A stretch of DNA of 64,000 bases from Octadecabacter arcticus 238 (GTDB taxonomy: Bacteria > Pseudomonadota > Alphaproteobacteria > Rhodobacterales > Rhodobacteraceae), in assembly GCF_000155735.2 (NCBI RefSeq), contig NC_020908.1:377001-441000 (forward strand), read 5' to 3'. Positions 29,056-37,700 of the stretch are shown in pieces (position 1 is the first letter of the stretch; each line of letters begins with the position of its first letter). The position numbers and the translations under genes are program-made. Under the pieces are notes generated by a model. That model searched no databases, was not told the DNA's origin, and was given only the letters and a program-made list of their open reading frames with translations.

Positions 29056-31127
29056 GGTTTGATCTTTACGTCGATACAGCCGTCTGGTTGGCGTGATGCC
29101 ATGCGCGATGTCGGGATGATAATTGTGGTCTCGTCTTCGGTGATTGCGGCGGGGCCTGACACCGATGCGCCCGCGATCATTGCGTCGCGCAATACGACTG
29201 CGGCGTCTTGGAATTCTGCGGCTGCTGGGTCGAACAATCGGCGCTGTCCAACGACCGGTGCCGCTGCTCCTGCTGCGAGCTCGGGCGTGCGATCAACATG
29301 CTCTGGCGGGGTCGTGGCGTTCACAGACCATACCGTGATTTCGACGTCCATCCCGTCGACAGATCGACCGAACAACTTGGTGTAATCTTCAATGAAACGT
29401 GCCTTGAATGTGGCTGCATCCGGCGCCATCGCCTGCGCTTGCGTCAGGGAGATCGGGATTTCCCAGCCCTGACCCGTATAGCGCATGTAGATCTTGAATT
29501 CGCTTAGGATTTCCGCATCCGCAGAACAGGTGCGCACGAACCCTGTGGCCTCTTTTTCGAGGTCGCCAAGCAGTGCAATAATCGCGTCGGGATTAAAATC
29601 TGACAGCTTCATATAGACGGACCTGTTGGCCTCAAACGAGAACGGCGCGCGCAGGAACCCGATCGCCGATCCGACACCTGCGCCATGTGGCACAAGGAGG
29701 CGTTTAACGCCGAGCTTTTCGCACAGGCGGCCCGCGTGCAGTGGGGCTGCACCGCCGAACGCGATCATCGTATATTCGCTTAGGTCTTCGCCGTTTTCAA
29801 CGCCGTGCACCCGCGCGGCGTTGGCCATGTTTTCGTCCACCACTTCGGCCAATCCAAACGCTGACGTTGCAGCGTCCATGTCCAAAACATCGCCCAGAAC
29901 CGACTGCAACGCGGCCTTTGCTGCGGGCGTATCAAGTGTGATCGTGCCACCGGCAAAGTTATCTGGATCAAGTTTGCCCAACACCAAATCTGCGTCGGTT
30001 ACAGCAGGGCGCATACCTCCGCGACCGTAACACGCAGGTCCCGGTTCTGATCCAGCACTTTCTGGGCCGACGCGGATTTGACGCATGGCATCCACGGACC
30101 CGAGTGAGCCACCGCCAGCGCCGATTTCGACCATGTCGATCACCGGAATTGAGATCGGCATACCGGACCCCTTTTTGAACCGGTAGGTCCGCGCGACTTC
30201 GAACACACGGCTGGTTTTTGGGGTCTGGTTTTTGATCAGACAAATCTTTGCTGTGGTGCCGCCCATGTCAAAGCTCAGCACCTTATCGAGCCCGTAACGC
30301 GCCGCGATGTGGGCTGCGAAAACCGCCCCCCCAGCGGGGCCGGATTCGACCAAACGCACGGGGAAATCTGCAGCGCTCTTGAGCGAAATTATCCCGCCAC
30401 CTGAATGCATTAGGAAGATATTGCAGCTCACGCCTTCGGCTTTCAGGTGATCCTCCAAGCGGCTCAAATAACTCTTCATCAGGGGCTTGATGTAGGCGTT
30501 GGCGACGACTGTGTTGAAGCGTTCGTATTCGCGCATTTGCGGTGAAACTTCGCAGCTGATCGACACCATCGCATCGGGCATTTTTTCGGCCACCACTTGG
30601 GCGACAAGCCGTTCGTGATCAGGATTTAAATAGCTGTGGATCAGGCCAATCGCGATGCTTTCATAGCCCGCCGCGGCGATCTTTTCGACGACGGGTTCAA
30701 TGTCTGCGCGGGTGAGTGGGATCAGTTCCGCGCCCAATGCATCTATGCGCCCTGGAACGGTGTAGCGCATCTGGCGCGGCAATAATGGTTCCGGCAGGGT
30801 CAGGTTCAAATCATATTGTTCAAACCGGGATTCTGTCCGCATTTCAATGACATCACGGAATCCTTCTGTGGTGATCAACGCCGTTTTCGCACCGCGCCGT
30901 TCGATCAAAGCATTGGTTGCCAGCGTGGTTCCGTGGATCATTTGGCCGATGTCGGACGGTGCAATCCCAGACTTTTTACAGACCTGATGGATCCCGTCGA
31001 TGATGGCATTCTCGGGGGCGGCATAGGTCGTCAGAACCTTTGTCGAAAAGGTCTTGCCACCCGCCTCCAGAACGACATCCGTGAATGTGCCGCCGATATC
31101 AACACCGAGCCGTGCAGTCGCAGCCAT
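29052..31127 (-). CDS. hyuA: Hydantoinase A/oxoprolinase family protein
   Basis: ATP-binding subunit of the HyuAB complex, 691 residues. The N-terminal RLGVDIGGTFTDVVLE (residues 6-21) and the internal LSFDMGGTTAKICLI mark the actin-like ATP site of the family, and the IHGTTLATNALIERRGAKTA block is intact. I place the start at the ATG at 31127, preceded by GGGGAC; the frame stays open about 190 bases further into a region that holds palindromic operator-like repeats. First gene of the hyuA-hyuB-kinase operon. Confidence 0.93.
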   Translation of the reverse strand: MAATARLGVDIGGTFTDVVLEAGGKTFSTKVLTTYAAPENAIIDGIHQVCKKSGIAPSDIGQMIHGTTLATNALIERRGAKTALITTEGFRDVIEMRTESRFEQYDLNLTLPEPLLPRQMRYTVPGRIDALGAELIPLTRADIEPVVEKIAAAGYESIAIGLIHSYLNPDHERLVAQVVAEKMPDAMVSISCEVSPQMREYERFNTVVANAYIKPLMKSYLSRLEDHLKAEGVSCNIFLMHSGGGIISLKSAADFPVRLVESGPAGGAVFAAHIAARYGLDKVLSFDMGGTTAKICLIKNQTPKTSRVFEVARTYRFKKGSGMPISIPVIDMVEIGAGGGSLGSVDAMRQIRVGPESAGSEPGPACYGRGGMRPAVTDADLVLGKLDPDNFAGGTITLDTPAAKAALQSVLGDVLDMDAATSAFGLAEVVDENMANAARVHGVENGEDLSEYTMIAFGGAAPLHAGRLCEKLGVKRLLVPHGAGVGSAIGFLRAPFSFEANRSVYMKLSDFNPDAIIALLGDLEKEATGFVRTCSADAEILSEFKIYMRYTGQGWEIPISLTQAQAMAPDAATFKARFIEDYTKLFGRSVDGMDVEITVWSVNATTPPEHVDRTPELAAGAAAPVVGQRRLFDPAAAEFQDAAVVLRDAMIAGASVSGPAAITEDETTIIIPTSRMASRQPDGCIDVKIKP

Positions 31128-31213
31128 GTCTGTCCCCTTTTTGCCTATCCGCAGACTTTGGGGCCGGACAGTGCCAGACGCAAGCTCTGTGAATTCAGAC
31201 CAAACCAGACGGT

Positions 31214-31254
31214 TTTGTACAAATAAAAAACAGCGATTGCATGGTTTGTACAAA
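31214..31254. promoter_or_regulatory. Pair of TTTGTACAAA palindromes
   Basis: The 10-bp palindrome TTTGTACAAA occurs at 31214-31223 and again at 31245-31254. The spacing is 31 bp centre to centre, about three helical turns. It lies between divergent hyuA (start 31127) and the glutathione transferase (start 31340), about 87-127 bases from either start, so it looks like a two-site operator. The cognate regulator is not identified. Confidence 0.6.
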
Positions 31255-31339
31255 ACTTTTTCGGCCGATGACGCGCGGGGGGCATTGCACCTGCCGCCCA
31301 TGACCTTAGCTTGCAAGGTAGTTAGTCAAGGAAACGACA

Positions 31340-32176
31340 ATGACCTACACCCCCCCTAAAGTCTGGACTTGGGATTCCGAGAGCGGCGGCAAGTTCGCCA
31401 GCATCAATCGCCCCATCGCGGGGCCGACCCATGACAAAGATCTGCCCGTGGGAAAGCATCCGCTACAACTGCATTCGCTGGCGACGCCGAACGGGGTTAA
31501 AGTCACGGTCATGCTGGAAGAACTTTTGGCCAAGGGCTACGGCGCCGATTACGACGCGTGGTTCATCGACATCAACGAGGGCGACCAGTTTTCAAGTGGC
31601 TTTGTCGATGTGAACCCGAATTCCAAGATTCCGGCGCTGTTCGACAAATCGACGGGTGTGCGGGTTTTTGAAAGTGGGGCGATTTTGCTCTACCTCGCGG
31701 AGAAATTCCGTGCGTTTTTGCCGCGTGATATCGAAGGGCGCACCGAGACGCTGAATTGGCTGTTCTGGCTGCAAGGTGCGGCGCCGTATTTGGGTGGTGG
31801 TTTTGGCCACTTCTACGCCTACGCGCCGGAGAAATTTGAATACCCGATCAATCGGTTCGCGATGGAGGTCAAGCGCCAGCTGGATGTTTTGAACCAACAG
31901 CTTGAGGACAATCGCTATCTGGCGGGCGACGAATACACCATTGCCGATATGGCGACAGCGCCGTGGTACGGCGCGTTGGTCAAAGGGCTGGTGTATGACG
32001 CGGCTGAATTTCTCGACGTGGAGAGCTACGAGAATGTGAACCGCTGGGCGAACGACGTTTATGCGCGTCCGGCGTTTCAGCGTGGCAAGATGGTGAACCG
32101 AGCATGGGGTGAGCCGCATGAGCAGCTGCGCGAGCGTCATGATGCGTCAGATTTTGACGGTGTGCCGAAGGGGTAG
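31340..32176 (+). CDS. yghU: Glutathione transferase/disulfide-bond oxidoreductase, YghU-like
   Basis: Soluble Nu-class glutathione S-transferase of 278 residues, a family with glutathione-dependent disulfide reductase activity. An N-terminal extension (residues 1-40) precedes the thioredoxin-like domain (LHSLATPNGVKVTVMLEELL, residues 45-64; NPNSKIPAL; ESGAILLYLAEKF) and an all-helical C-terminal domain with GDEYTIADMATAPWYG. GGAAACGACA precedes the ATG. Divergent from hyuA. Confidence 0.9.
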   Translation: MTYTPPKVWTWDSESGGKFASINRPIAGPTHDKDLPVGKHPLQLHSLATPNGVKVTVMLEELLAKGYGADYDAWFIDINEGDQFSSGFVDVNPNSKIPALFDKSTGVRVFESGAILLYLAEKFRAFLPRDIEGRTETLNWLFWLQGAAPYLGGGFGHFYAYAPEKFEYPINRFAMEVKRQLDVLNQQLEDNRYLAGDEYTIADMATAPWYGALVKGLVYDAAEFLDVESYENVNRWANDVYARPAFQRGKMVNRAWGEPHEQLRERHDASDFDGVPKG

Positions 32177-32227
32177 GCCACGTGGATTGAACTGGTCTGC
32201 GAAAGACGACACCGCTAGGCTTGCGGC

Positions 32228-33058
32228 ATGTCGGATGTAAAAGACCAGTACGAAGCCTATCCCTATCCCGAACGCGACCCGCGCGATGAAGCCAAGCGGC
32301 TGATCACCGGGTCGCCGTCCGACCCGCGTGAGATTGATCATTTCCTGTTCGGCGGCACCCGTGATTGGACCAAACCCCTGCGCGCCCTTTTTGCAGGGGG
32401 CGGCACGGGCGATGGGCTGATCCAATTGGCGCAATTGCTGAGCGCCGCCAAACGGCCCTACGACATTACCTATATCGATCTGTCGAAAGCGTCGCGTGCC
32501 GTGGCTGAAGCGCGGGCGAAAATGCGCGGGTTGTCGTGCATCTCCTTTCACACGGGCAGTCTACTGGACGCCGCCGAATTCGGGCCGTTTGATTACAATG
32601 ATTGTTGCGGCGTGTTGCACCATTTGCCTGACCCCGCAGACGGATTTTCGGCCCTGCGCGGTGCGCTGTCTCCTGAGGGGGGGGCTCGGTTTTATGGTCT
32701 ATGCGCCGTATGGACGGTCAGGTGTCTATCCGTTGCAGGACGCGTTTGGTGCGCTGCTTAAGGGGTTAAGCCCGCAAGACCGACTGACGACAGGTAAGCG
32801 CATCTATGAAAAGTTGCCTGCTGGGCACCCGTTCAAAACCAACCCGCATTTGCACGATCATGAGCAATCAGATGCCGGATTTTATGATTTGCTGCTGCAT
32901 TCGCAAGATCAAGCGTTTGACGTGCCGCGTCTGATAAACACTTTGACCGAGACGGACTGGCAGTTGGCCGGATTTTGCCAACAAGGGCTTTATGATCTGG
33001 CGCGCTATATGATCCCCCCGGCAGGGATGGATGCAGCTGAGCAGATGGGATTCTTGGA
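32228..33058 (+). pseudogene. SAM-dependent methyltransferase, frameshifted and cut by IS30
   Basis: The first frame (32228 to about 32680) encodes a class I methyltransferase: YEAYPYPERDPRDE, the SAM loop ALFAGGGTGDGLIQLAQLL (near residue 55), and CGVLHHLPDP. At a run of eight G (32677-32684) the frame breaks; seven G would join it to the second frame, which continues with LGFMVYAPYGRSGVYPLQDA and runs to about 33058. There the IS30 element starts and the rest of the protein is missing on the other side. The gene is therefore damaged twice. The poly-G change alone could be a slippage variant or a sequencing artefact; the IS30 truncation is clear. Confidence 0.85.
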
Positions 33059-34133
33059 TTCAAACATCAAGTGCAACGGTTAATTTAAAGGCCACGATTT
33101 CGTCGGCCATAGCTTCAGCGGGTGTTCTCCATCCGAGGGTTTTTCTTGGACGGTTGTTCATCAGGTTTGCAACGTCGTTGAGCCATGTTTGGCTTGCACC
33201 GTTCAGGTCAGTTCTTTTGGGCATGAACTGACGCAGCAGTCCGTTGGTGTTCTCGTTGCTGCCGCGCTGCCAGGGAGCATGCGGATCGCAGAACCAGATA
33301 TCAATTTTCAATCGTCGCGCCAATTCCGGATGGCAGGCCATTTCGGAGCCACGGTCATAGGTCATGCTCTTGCGCAAATCAGCGGGTAGTCGTCTCATCT
33401 GGCGGGTGAAGCTGTCAAGCGCGGCCTCGGCCCCATTGCCATCCATTTTGCAAAGAATGACAAAGCGTGTCTTGCGCTCGACCAAGGTCCCCACTGACGA
33501 GCGATTGAATGCGCCCTTGATGAGGTCGCCCTCCCAATGGCCTGGTACCAGTCGTGCTTCGATCTCTTCAGGGCGATTGATAATGCGCAATGATTCCGGG
33601 ACCATAGCACTGCCCGCCGCTGTCCTGCGCTTGAGCCCACGCTTAGGCTTCGCTTGACGCAACGCCTCGATCATCGCCGCCTTCAGCCCGCCACGTGGCT
33701 GCGCGTAAATCGCGGCATAGATGGTCTCATGGCTCACATGGGCGGATGGATCATCAGGCTTCATGAGACGCAGTCTCTGCGCAATCTGCTCAGGCGACCA
33801 GTGCAGATGTACGAGCTTGCCATGAACGAAACGATAAAGATCGCTCCCCTCCACAAGCTTGCGCTTGCGGCGGCAGCGCGCGCGCCGGGCATCATAGGCC
33901 TGCCGCGCCGCTTGCGGGCAATAGCTGCCGTCTTCCTGCCGACCTCGCGCCAGCTCACGGCAGATCGTGCTCGCCGGGCGATGCAAAAGCTGGCCGATCA
34001 ACCGCTGACTGCTGCCCCTATTATGCTCGGCTAATATCACGCCACGGTCCTCGCTGCTGAGGTGCTTGCTTCGTATGTCCATCACAACATCCTATGCCCA
34101 AAGGGCTCTGAGTGTTGCATTTGAAACTTGAGT
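33058..34133 (-). mobile_element. IS30-family element
   Basis: About 1075 bp. Imperfect terminal inverted repeats are visible: the left end reads TTCAAACATCAAGTGCAAC and the right end, reversed, CTCAAGTTTCAAATGCAAC. The exact end bases and target duplication could not be fixed. It truncates the methyltransferase gene at 32228. Confidence 0.82.
33060..34082 (-). CDS. IS30-family transposase
   Basis: DDE transposase of 340 residues that moves the surrounding element. The N-terminal helix-turn-helix (SSEDRGVILAEHNRGSSQRL, near residue 8) is of the IS30 type, and the catalytic core has Asp in HWEGDLIKG, Asp in MTYDRGSEMA and Glu in NENTNGLLRQF. Length and motifs are complete, so it is probably functional. 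The stop codon lies inside the left inverted repeat. Confidence 0.93.
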   Translation of the reverse strand: MDIRSKHLSSEDRGVILAEHNRGSSQRLIGQLLHRPASTICRELARGRQEDGSYCPQAARQAYDARRARCRRKRKLVEGSDLYRFVHGKLVHLHWSPEQIAQRLRLMKPDDPSAHVSHETIYAAIYAQPRGGLKAAMIEALRQAKPKRGLKRRTAAGSAMVPESLRIINRPEEIEARLVPGHWEGDLIKGAFNRSSVGTLVERKTRFVILCKMDGNGAEAALDSFTRQMRRLPADLRKSMTYDRGSEMACHPELARRLKIDIWFCDPHAPWQRGSNENTNGLLRQFMPKRTDLNGASQTWLNDVANLMNNRPRKTLGWRTPAEAMADEIVAFKLTVALDV

Positions 34134-34207
34134 CTAAGCTGTGGACAGGAGAGCACTATCCCGCCTTGAAGTGAGCTCTCTATTGAGCCAGCTTTTAATA
34201 CCCTGCT

Positions 34208-35410
34208 TAAGGCTTATCCCTTTTAGTCCGGTTGCGCCACATGTTGACGCGGCGCAGAATCTTGCCCTTGTGGCTTTAGAGGCGGATCGGATCAGTTTGT
34301 AATGTCTGGTGGGTTTATAGGGCGTGGCTTTTGCCGTGAACGAGGGCCTTCAGGCGCGCTGTTTAACAAAATCACGATATGTCGCTGGCCCGAGACCAAC
34401 ACCGATCCCCAGCAGCGTGTCGAAGCCGCTTCGCATGTGTCGCCGTCGGTTCCAGCGGAACACGAATTCGTCAAGATAGCGTTGCAGATGGCACTTTCTG
34501 AGGCCGTGGAAGACGCCTTTTGCCCGCGTTTTCAGGTTGGAGAACACGCGGTGGACCCAGTGGAGTATGTCGCGTGCCTTTTTGCCGCTGACGACCTTCG
34601 CCTCATGCGTGTTTGCAGGCGGATTTTCGTAACCGAGCCAGCCGTCCGTGATGATGTGAGCGCCAGGCTCTACAGCCTGACCAATGAACCCGTGCAGCGT
34701 CTTTGACGCGCCGTCGGGAATGTGTTTCATCCTGATACGGCGCGGATGTCCGTCACTTGATAACTCGACGGCACAGACGACAAACATCTTTCCAACCGGG
34801 CTCCGCCCACCCTTTGGCCGGTCCTCGGGATCATGCCGGGACCGGAACGGCATCTCTGTTTCATCGATTTCGACAAGGTCTTTCAGGGGGTTGCGGTCAG
34901 GGTTGACCATCGACCGCCGCAGCTTTTGCAAGAGGAGGTCGCCGAGAAGCGCCATCGGTCCGAGCGACGATGGCGACCCGTCTTGTAGCTGCCAAGGCCA
35001 AGTTGCGCCTGAAGTTGCAGCGCTGACATGCCGTTGGAATGGCTGGTGATGATGTGCGCGGCAAGAAACCAAATTCGCAACGGCAAATGGCTGCTGTGCA
35101 TTACCGTGCCAGCCGTCACGGATGTCTGCCGTGCGCAACCGGCACATTCCCAAGTCGCGCGATTTCGCTTTAACGGCCAGCCCTTGCAGGTGCCACAGGA
35201 AGGACAGACGAAGCCCTCAGGCCAACGATGTTCCACCAGATAATGCGAACACGCTTCCTCATCAGAAAACCTGGCGTCGAACGCGGGGCGGGACATGGGT
35301 TTGTCGTTTTTCCATCTGGCTGGCATGGGAAGAACAATACCAGAACATTCTAGATTGGCAAGCCGCTTCGCACTACATCAGGTGCCGCCGGAGCAAAGGG
35401 AATAAGCCTT
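34208..35410 (-). mobile_element. IS1595-family element, copy 1
   Basis: 1203 bp with inverted repeats AAGGCTTATCCC and (reversed right end) AAGGCTTATTCC, continuing to TCCGG. It is flanked by the 8-bp target duplication ACCCTGCT (34200-34207 and 35411-35418), the size known for IS1595. Copy 2 at 42621-43823 has the same length and nearly the same sequence. Insertion lies 27 bases upstream of the ATG at 35438, separating that gene from its original promoter. Confidence 0.92.
34350..35326 (-). pseudogene. IS1595-family transposase in two frames, copy 1
   Basis: The first frame (35326 to about 34980) gives an N-terminal part with the zinc ribbon CPSCGTCKGW...CAGC and ends its homology at LGLGSYKT. 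The second frame (about 34935 to 34350) gives the DDE core of the ISXO2 type: Asp in EIDETEMPF, Asp in IITDGWLGYE and the C-terminal NLKTRAKG...LDEFVFRWNRR. Between them sits a 42-base stretch (34937-34978) with two competing inverted repeats, which puts the halves out of frame. Copy 2 has the same arrangement, so the defect, or a recoding device, is older than the duplication. Confidence 0.82.
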
Positions 35411-35437
35411 ACCCTGCTTAAAGAAAGAATATTTAAT

Positions 35438-35866
35438 ATGAAGATGTTAATCTTATTGGTCATTGCAGCCGTTACCATCGCTAATCAAGTAATAGCGCAG
35501 GATGCTGAAGAAATAGTCGTTTATGAGGACTCGCGGGGGGACTATTTTAGAATTGATGTCCAATATTCAAAGCAACCTGATGGGAGGGAAAGCTGCACCT
35601 TAATCCTACTCGACCGGCAAACTGAAACTGTGCTTTCTTTGATTGTTCCTGGGTCTCGAAGCGAAGTTGGATTTATTACTTTTACCGTCCCAAACGGGTT
35701 CTTTGGGTTTTTCAAGCCGCCCGAGTCACAAAGTCTAGCTTTTGAATTTTTGGACGAAAATGGGGAGACAACTATGAATAGCGCGTTGGGTTATTGGGAT
35801 TTCAGTGTCGAAGAAGTTATACAGTCACCAAGCACCGTGTCTTATACCAACGGCCGAATTAAGTGA
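35438..35866 (+). CDS. Uncharacterised secreted protein, 3' end replaced by IS sequence
   Basis: A 142-residue protein with a signal peptide (residues 1-20, MKMLILLVIAAVTIANQVIA, cleavage before QDAEE). The mature part is beta-rich and acidic; I recognise no family. The coding sequence is clearly richer in A and T than the core genes nearby, a sign of foreign origin. The last codons and the stop lie in the left end of an IS630-type element that begins near 35862, so the original C-terminus may be lost. IS1595 copy 1 ends 27 bases upstream of its ATG. Confidence 0.6.
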   Translation: MKMLILLVIAAVTIANQVIAQDAEEIVVYEDSRGDYFRIDVQYSKQPDGRESCTLILLDRQTETVLSLIVPGSRSEVGFITFTVPNGFFGFFKPPESQSLAFEFLDENGETTMNSALGYWDFSVEEVIQSPSTVSYTNGRIK

Positions 35867-36922
35867 CCCTTGCCCATTCTCGATCTGTGATTGAACTTAT
35901 TCGCTCTGGGTCGTTCGCAAAGAAGTTCCAAGCTTGTGCACATTTGTCGAGTATTTCGTCATAGGTGTCGAAAACTGTGATTGCGAGTTTATTAGCTCGC
36001 AGATAAGCCCAGACGTTTTCCATGGGGTTCAGTTCGGGTGAATACGGTGGCAGCTTAACGAGCGTAATTTTATCTGGCACCTGCAAACATTTTGCGCCAT
36101 GCCACCCCGCCCCATCAACAATCAGCAAGGCATGTGAGCCGGGTGCGACAGCTTTTGCGATCTCATCAAGATGCAGCCCCATAGCCTCGGCGTTGACGTA
36201 GGGCAGGACGAGACCTGCGGCGGTGCCACGTGCGGGACAAGCGGCACCAAAGATATAACTCCATTTGAAGCGTATATCACGGGGTGCGCGCGGGCGAGTT
36301 CCACGCTTGGCCCATTTACGGGTGAGTGTCCCCTGTTGTCCAACGCGGGCTTCATCTTGGAACCATACCTCAAGAGGCTTCCCCTTTGCATGTTCTGGCA
36401 GAGTATCGTTTACGAGGCTCGCAAAGTTTTTTTAAAAGCCTGCTGCGCTTCGCGATCAGTTTTCGGATGCTCTGGACGCACAGACAGGCGGCGAAAGCCA
36501 TGCTTGGTTAGATATTTTCCAATCGTACGCACATGCAGTTTCACGTCGAACTCCTCTTCAACACGAGCCTGCAAGTCGACACAACGCCATCGTACTACGC
36601 CATCTTTTACTGGGTTGGGCCCGGCCTCCACCCACGCCACAAATTGCGCCTGTTGCTTGGGCGACAACCGTGGTTTTGCCCCCTTGCCATTCCTATCCGA
36701 TAACCCCTCAATGCCTTCTGCGTTAAAGCGATGCGCCCAATCCCGAAGTGTTTGTCGATCCATACCACTGCTGCGGGCAGCCGTTTCACGATCCACCCCA
36801 TCAAGCACCAGCGCTATGGCCAGTAGTCGCCGTACAACCCGCCCATCCTTGGTTCGCTTTGCCGCACGGCGCAAATCTTTCGCAGACATATCCGTGCGCG
36901 TAATTTTTATGGCTCCACCCAT
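35859..36922 (-). CDS. IS630-family transposase in two overlapping frames
   Basis: The first frame starts at the ATG at 36922 (GGGAGGTG upstream) with the helix-turn-helix region SGMDRQTLRDWAHRFNAEG and LHVRTIGKYLTKHGF. At a run of seven A (36433-36427 on the minus strand) a -1 shift leads from AFKK to NFASLVNDTLPEHAKG and into the catalytic core: Asp in VWFQDEARVG, Asp in LLIVDGAGWHG and Glu in NPMENVWAYL. Without the shift the first frame ends nine bases later. Programmed -1 frameshifting on the A run is plausible; a simple frameshift mutation is the alternative. Confidence 0.75.
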
Positions 36923-36995
36923 GAGCACCTCCCAATCTATGGAGGTCATTGATTCAGAGTTTGCCAAAAATTAAAACCAAAAAAATGAGTCAGAT
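35861..36995 (-). mobile_element. IS630-family element of a second type
   Basis: About 1133 bp between TA dinucleotides (35860-35861 and 36995-36996). The ends share a weak inverted repeat (TGACCC...CATT against TGACTCATT). The transposase is not closely related to the one in the IS630 pair at 8317 and 37701. End positions are approximate. Confidence 0.65.
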
Positions 36996-37006
36996 ATTAT
37001 AGCCAC

Positions 37007-37186
37007 TGGTATTACTTACTACTTTCCGGAGTTGACGATCTTTGGGCCTTTGCAAGGGATTGGTACGATTCCTCGGCTGTATTTGTTGAGAATGGCTCTG
37101 GAGAGGACTTGGGAAGCATGACGCTACACCGCTCCAAAGAGGGAATGCAGGCGCTGGCCGATTGCTGGTCTGGTACGAAAGACTAA
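37007..37186 (+). pseudogene. C-terminal fragment of an unknown coding sequence
   Basis: An open frame of 59 codons with protein-like composition (for example SGVDDLWAFARDWYDSSAVF and LHRSKEGMQALADCW) ends in TAA at 37184-37186. It has no start codon of its own and begins right after the IS630-type element at 35861-36995. It is out of frame with the secreted protein at 35438, so I cannot show that both were one gene. Confidence 0.4.
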
Positions 37187-37456
37187 CAGATGAACGCTCG
37201 AATGGTTTGATATCAAAACGGAGAATGATTTGACCTACTAACGTATGTCCTCTTGTCCCGCAGAGCCGAACCTAGATAGCATGATCGATTGGCAAACTTG
37301 ATGAGCTGCCCGAGCGTGTTCTTGAGAGATTTGTACACACGCTTTGTGTCCGCTCTGTTCTCACCTTCTGCTCAGACGATCAGCGGACACGCGCAATTGC
37401 CGCGAGAGCGGCTTAGTCCTTAGGCCGTGAGCGGACCATATATGCTGGCTGTCTAA
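37187..37456. other. Non-coding gap without recognisable features
   Basis: 270 bases between the orphan fragment and the integrase remnant. I see no convincing open frame, RNA gene or repeat here. The stretch is part of the decayed accessory region. Confidence 0.5.
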
Positions 37457-37700
37457 TCAAGTAATCCGTGACACAGGTCCAAAGTCCCACTCCGAGTCAT
37501 CTATTCGATCCACAGCGTCCTTCAGCAACCCCAACTTGTACTGCCCGTCACCATAGCGACCCGCCATGCCTTGCTCGGAGTGACCTTGCAAAGCATTCAT
37601 AATGTGAGGTGGTATCCCGCCATTCCTGCAGGCATCCTCGAAGTTGTGCCGGAATGAATGGAATGAAGTTTTAAAGGTCTTGGCGTCAATCCTTTCGAGA
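37457..37700 (-). pseudogene. Tyrosine recombinase (integrase), C-terminal remnant
   Basis: The last 80 or so residues of a phage-type integrase. The box II residues are present: HSFRH (Arg and His), LQGHSE (His) and the nucleophile Tyr in AGRYGDG. The upstream part is missing because the second copy of the IS630 pair starts at 37701. A matching N-terminal remnant in the same orientation lies at 39659-40322 beside tRNA-Ala. The two remnants probably come from one island integrase, but this is inference. Confidence 0.8.
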
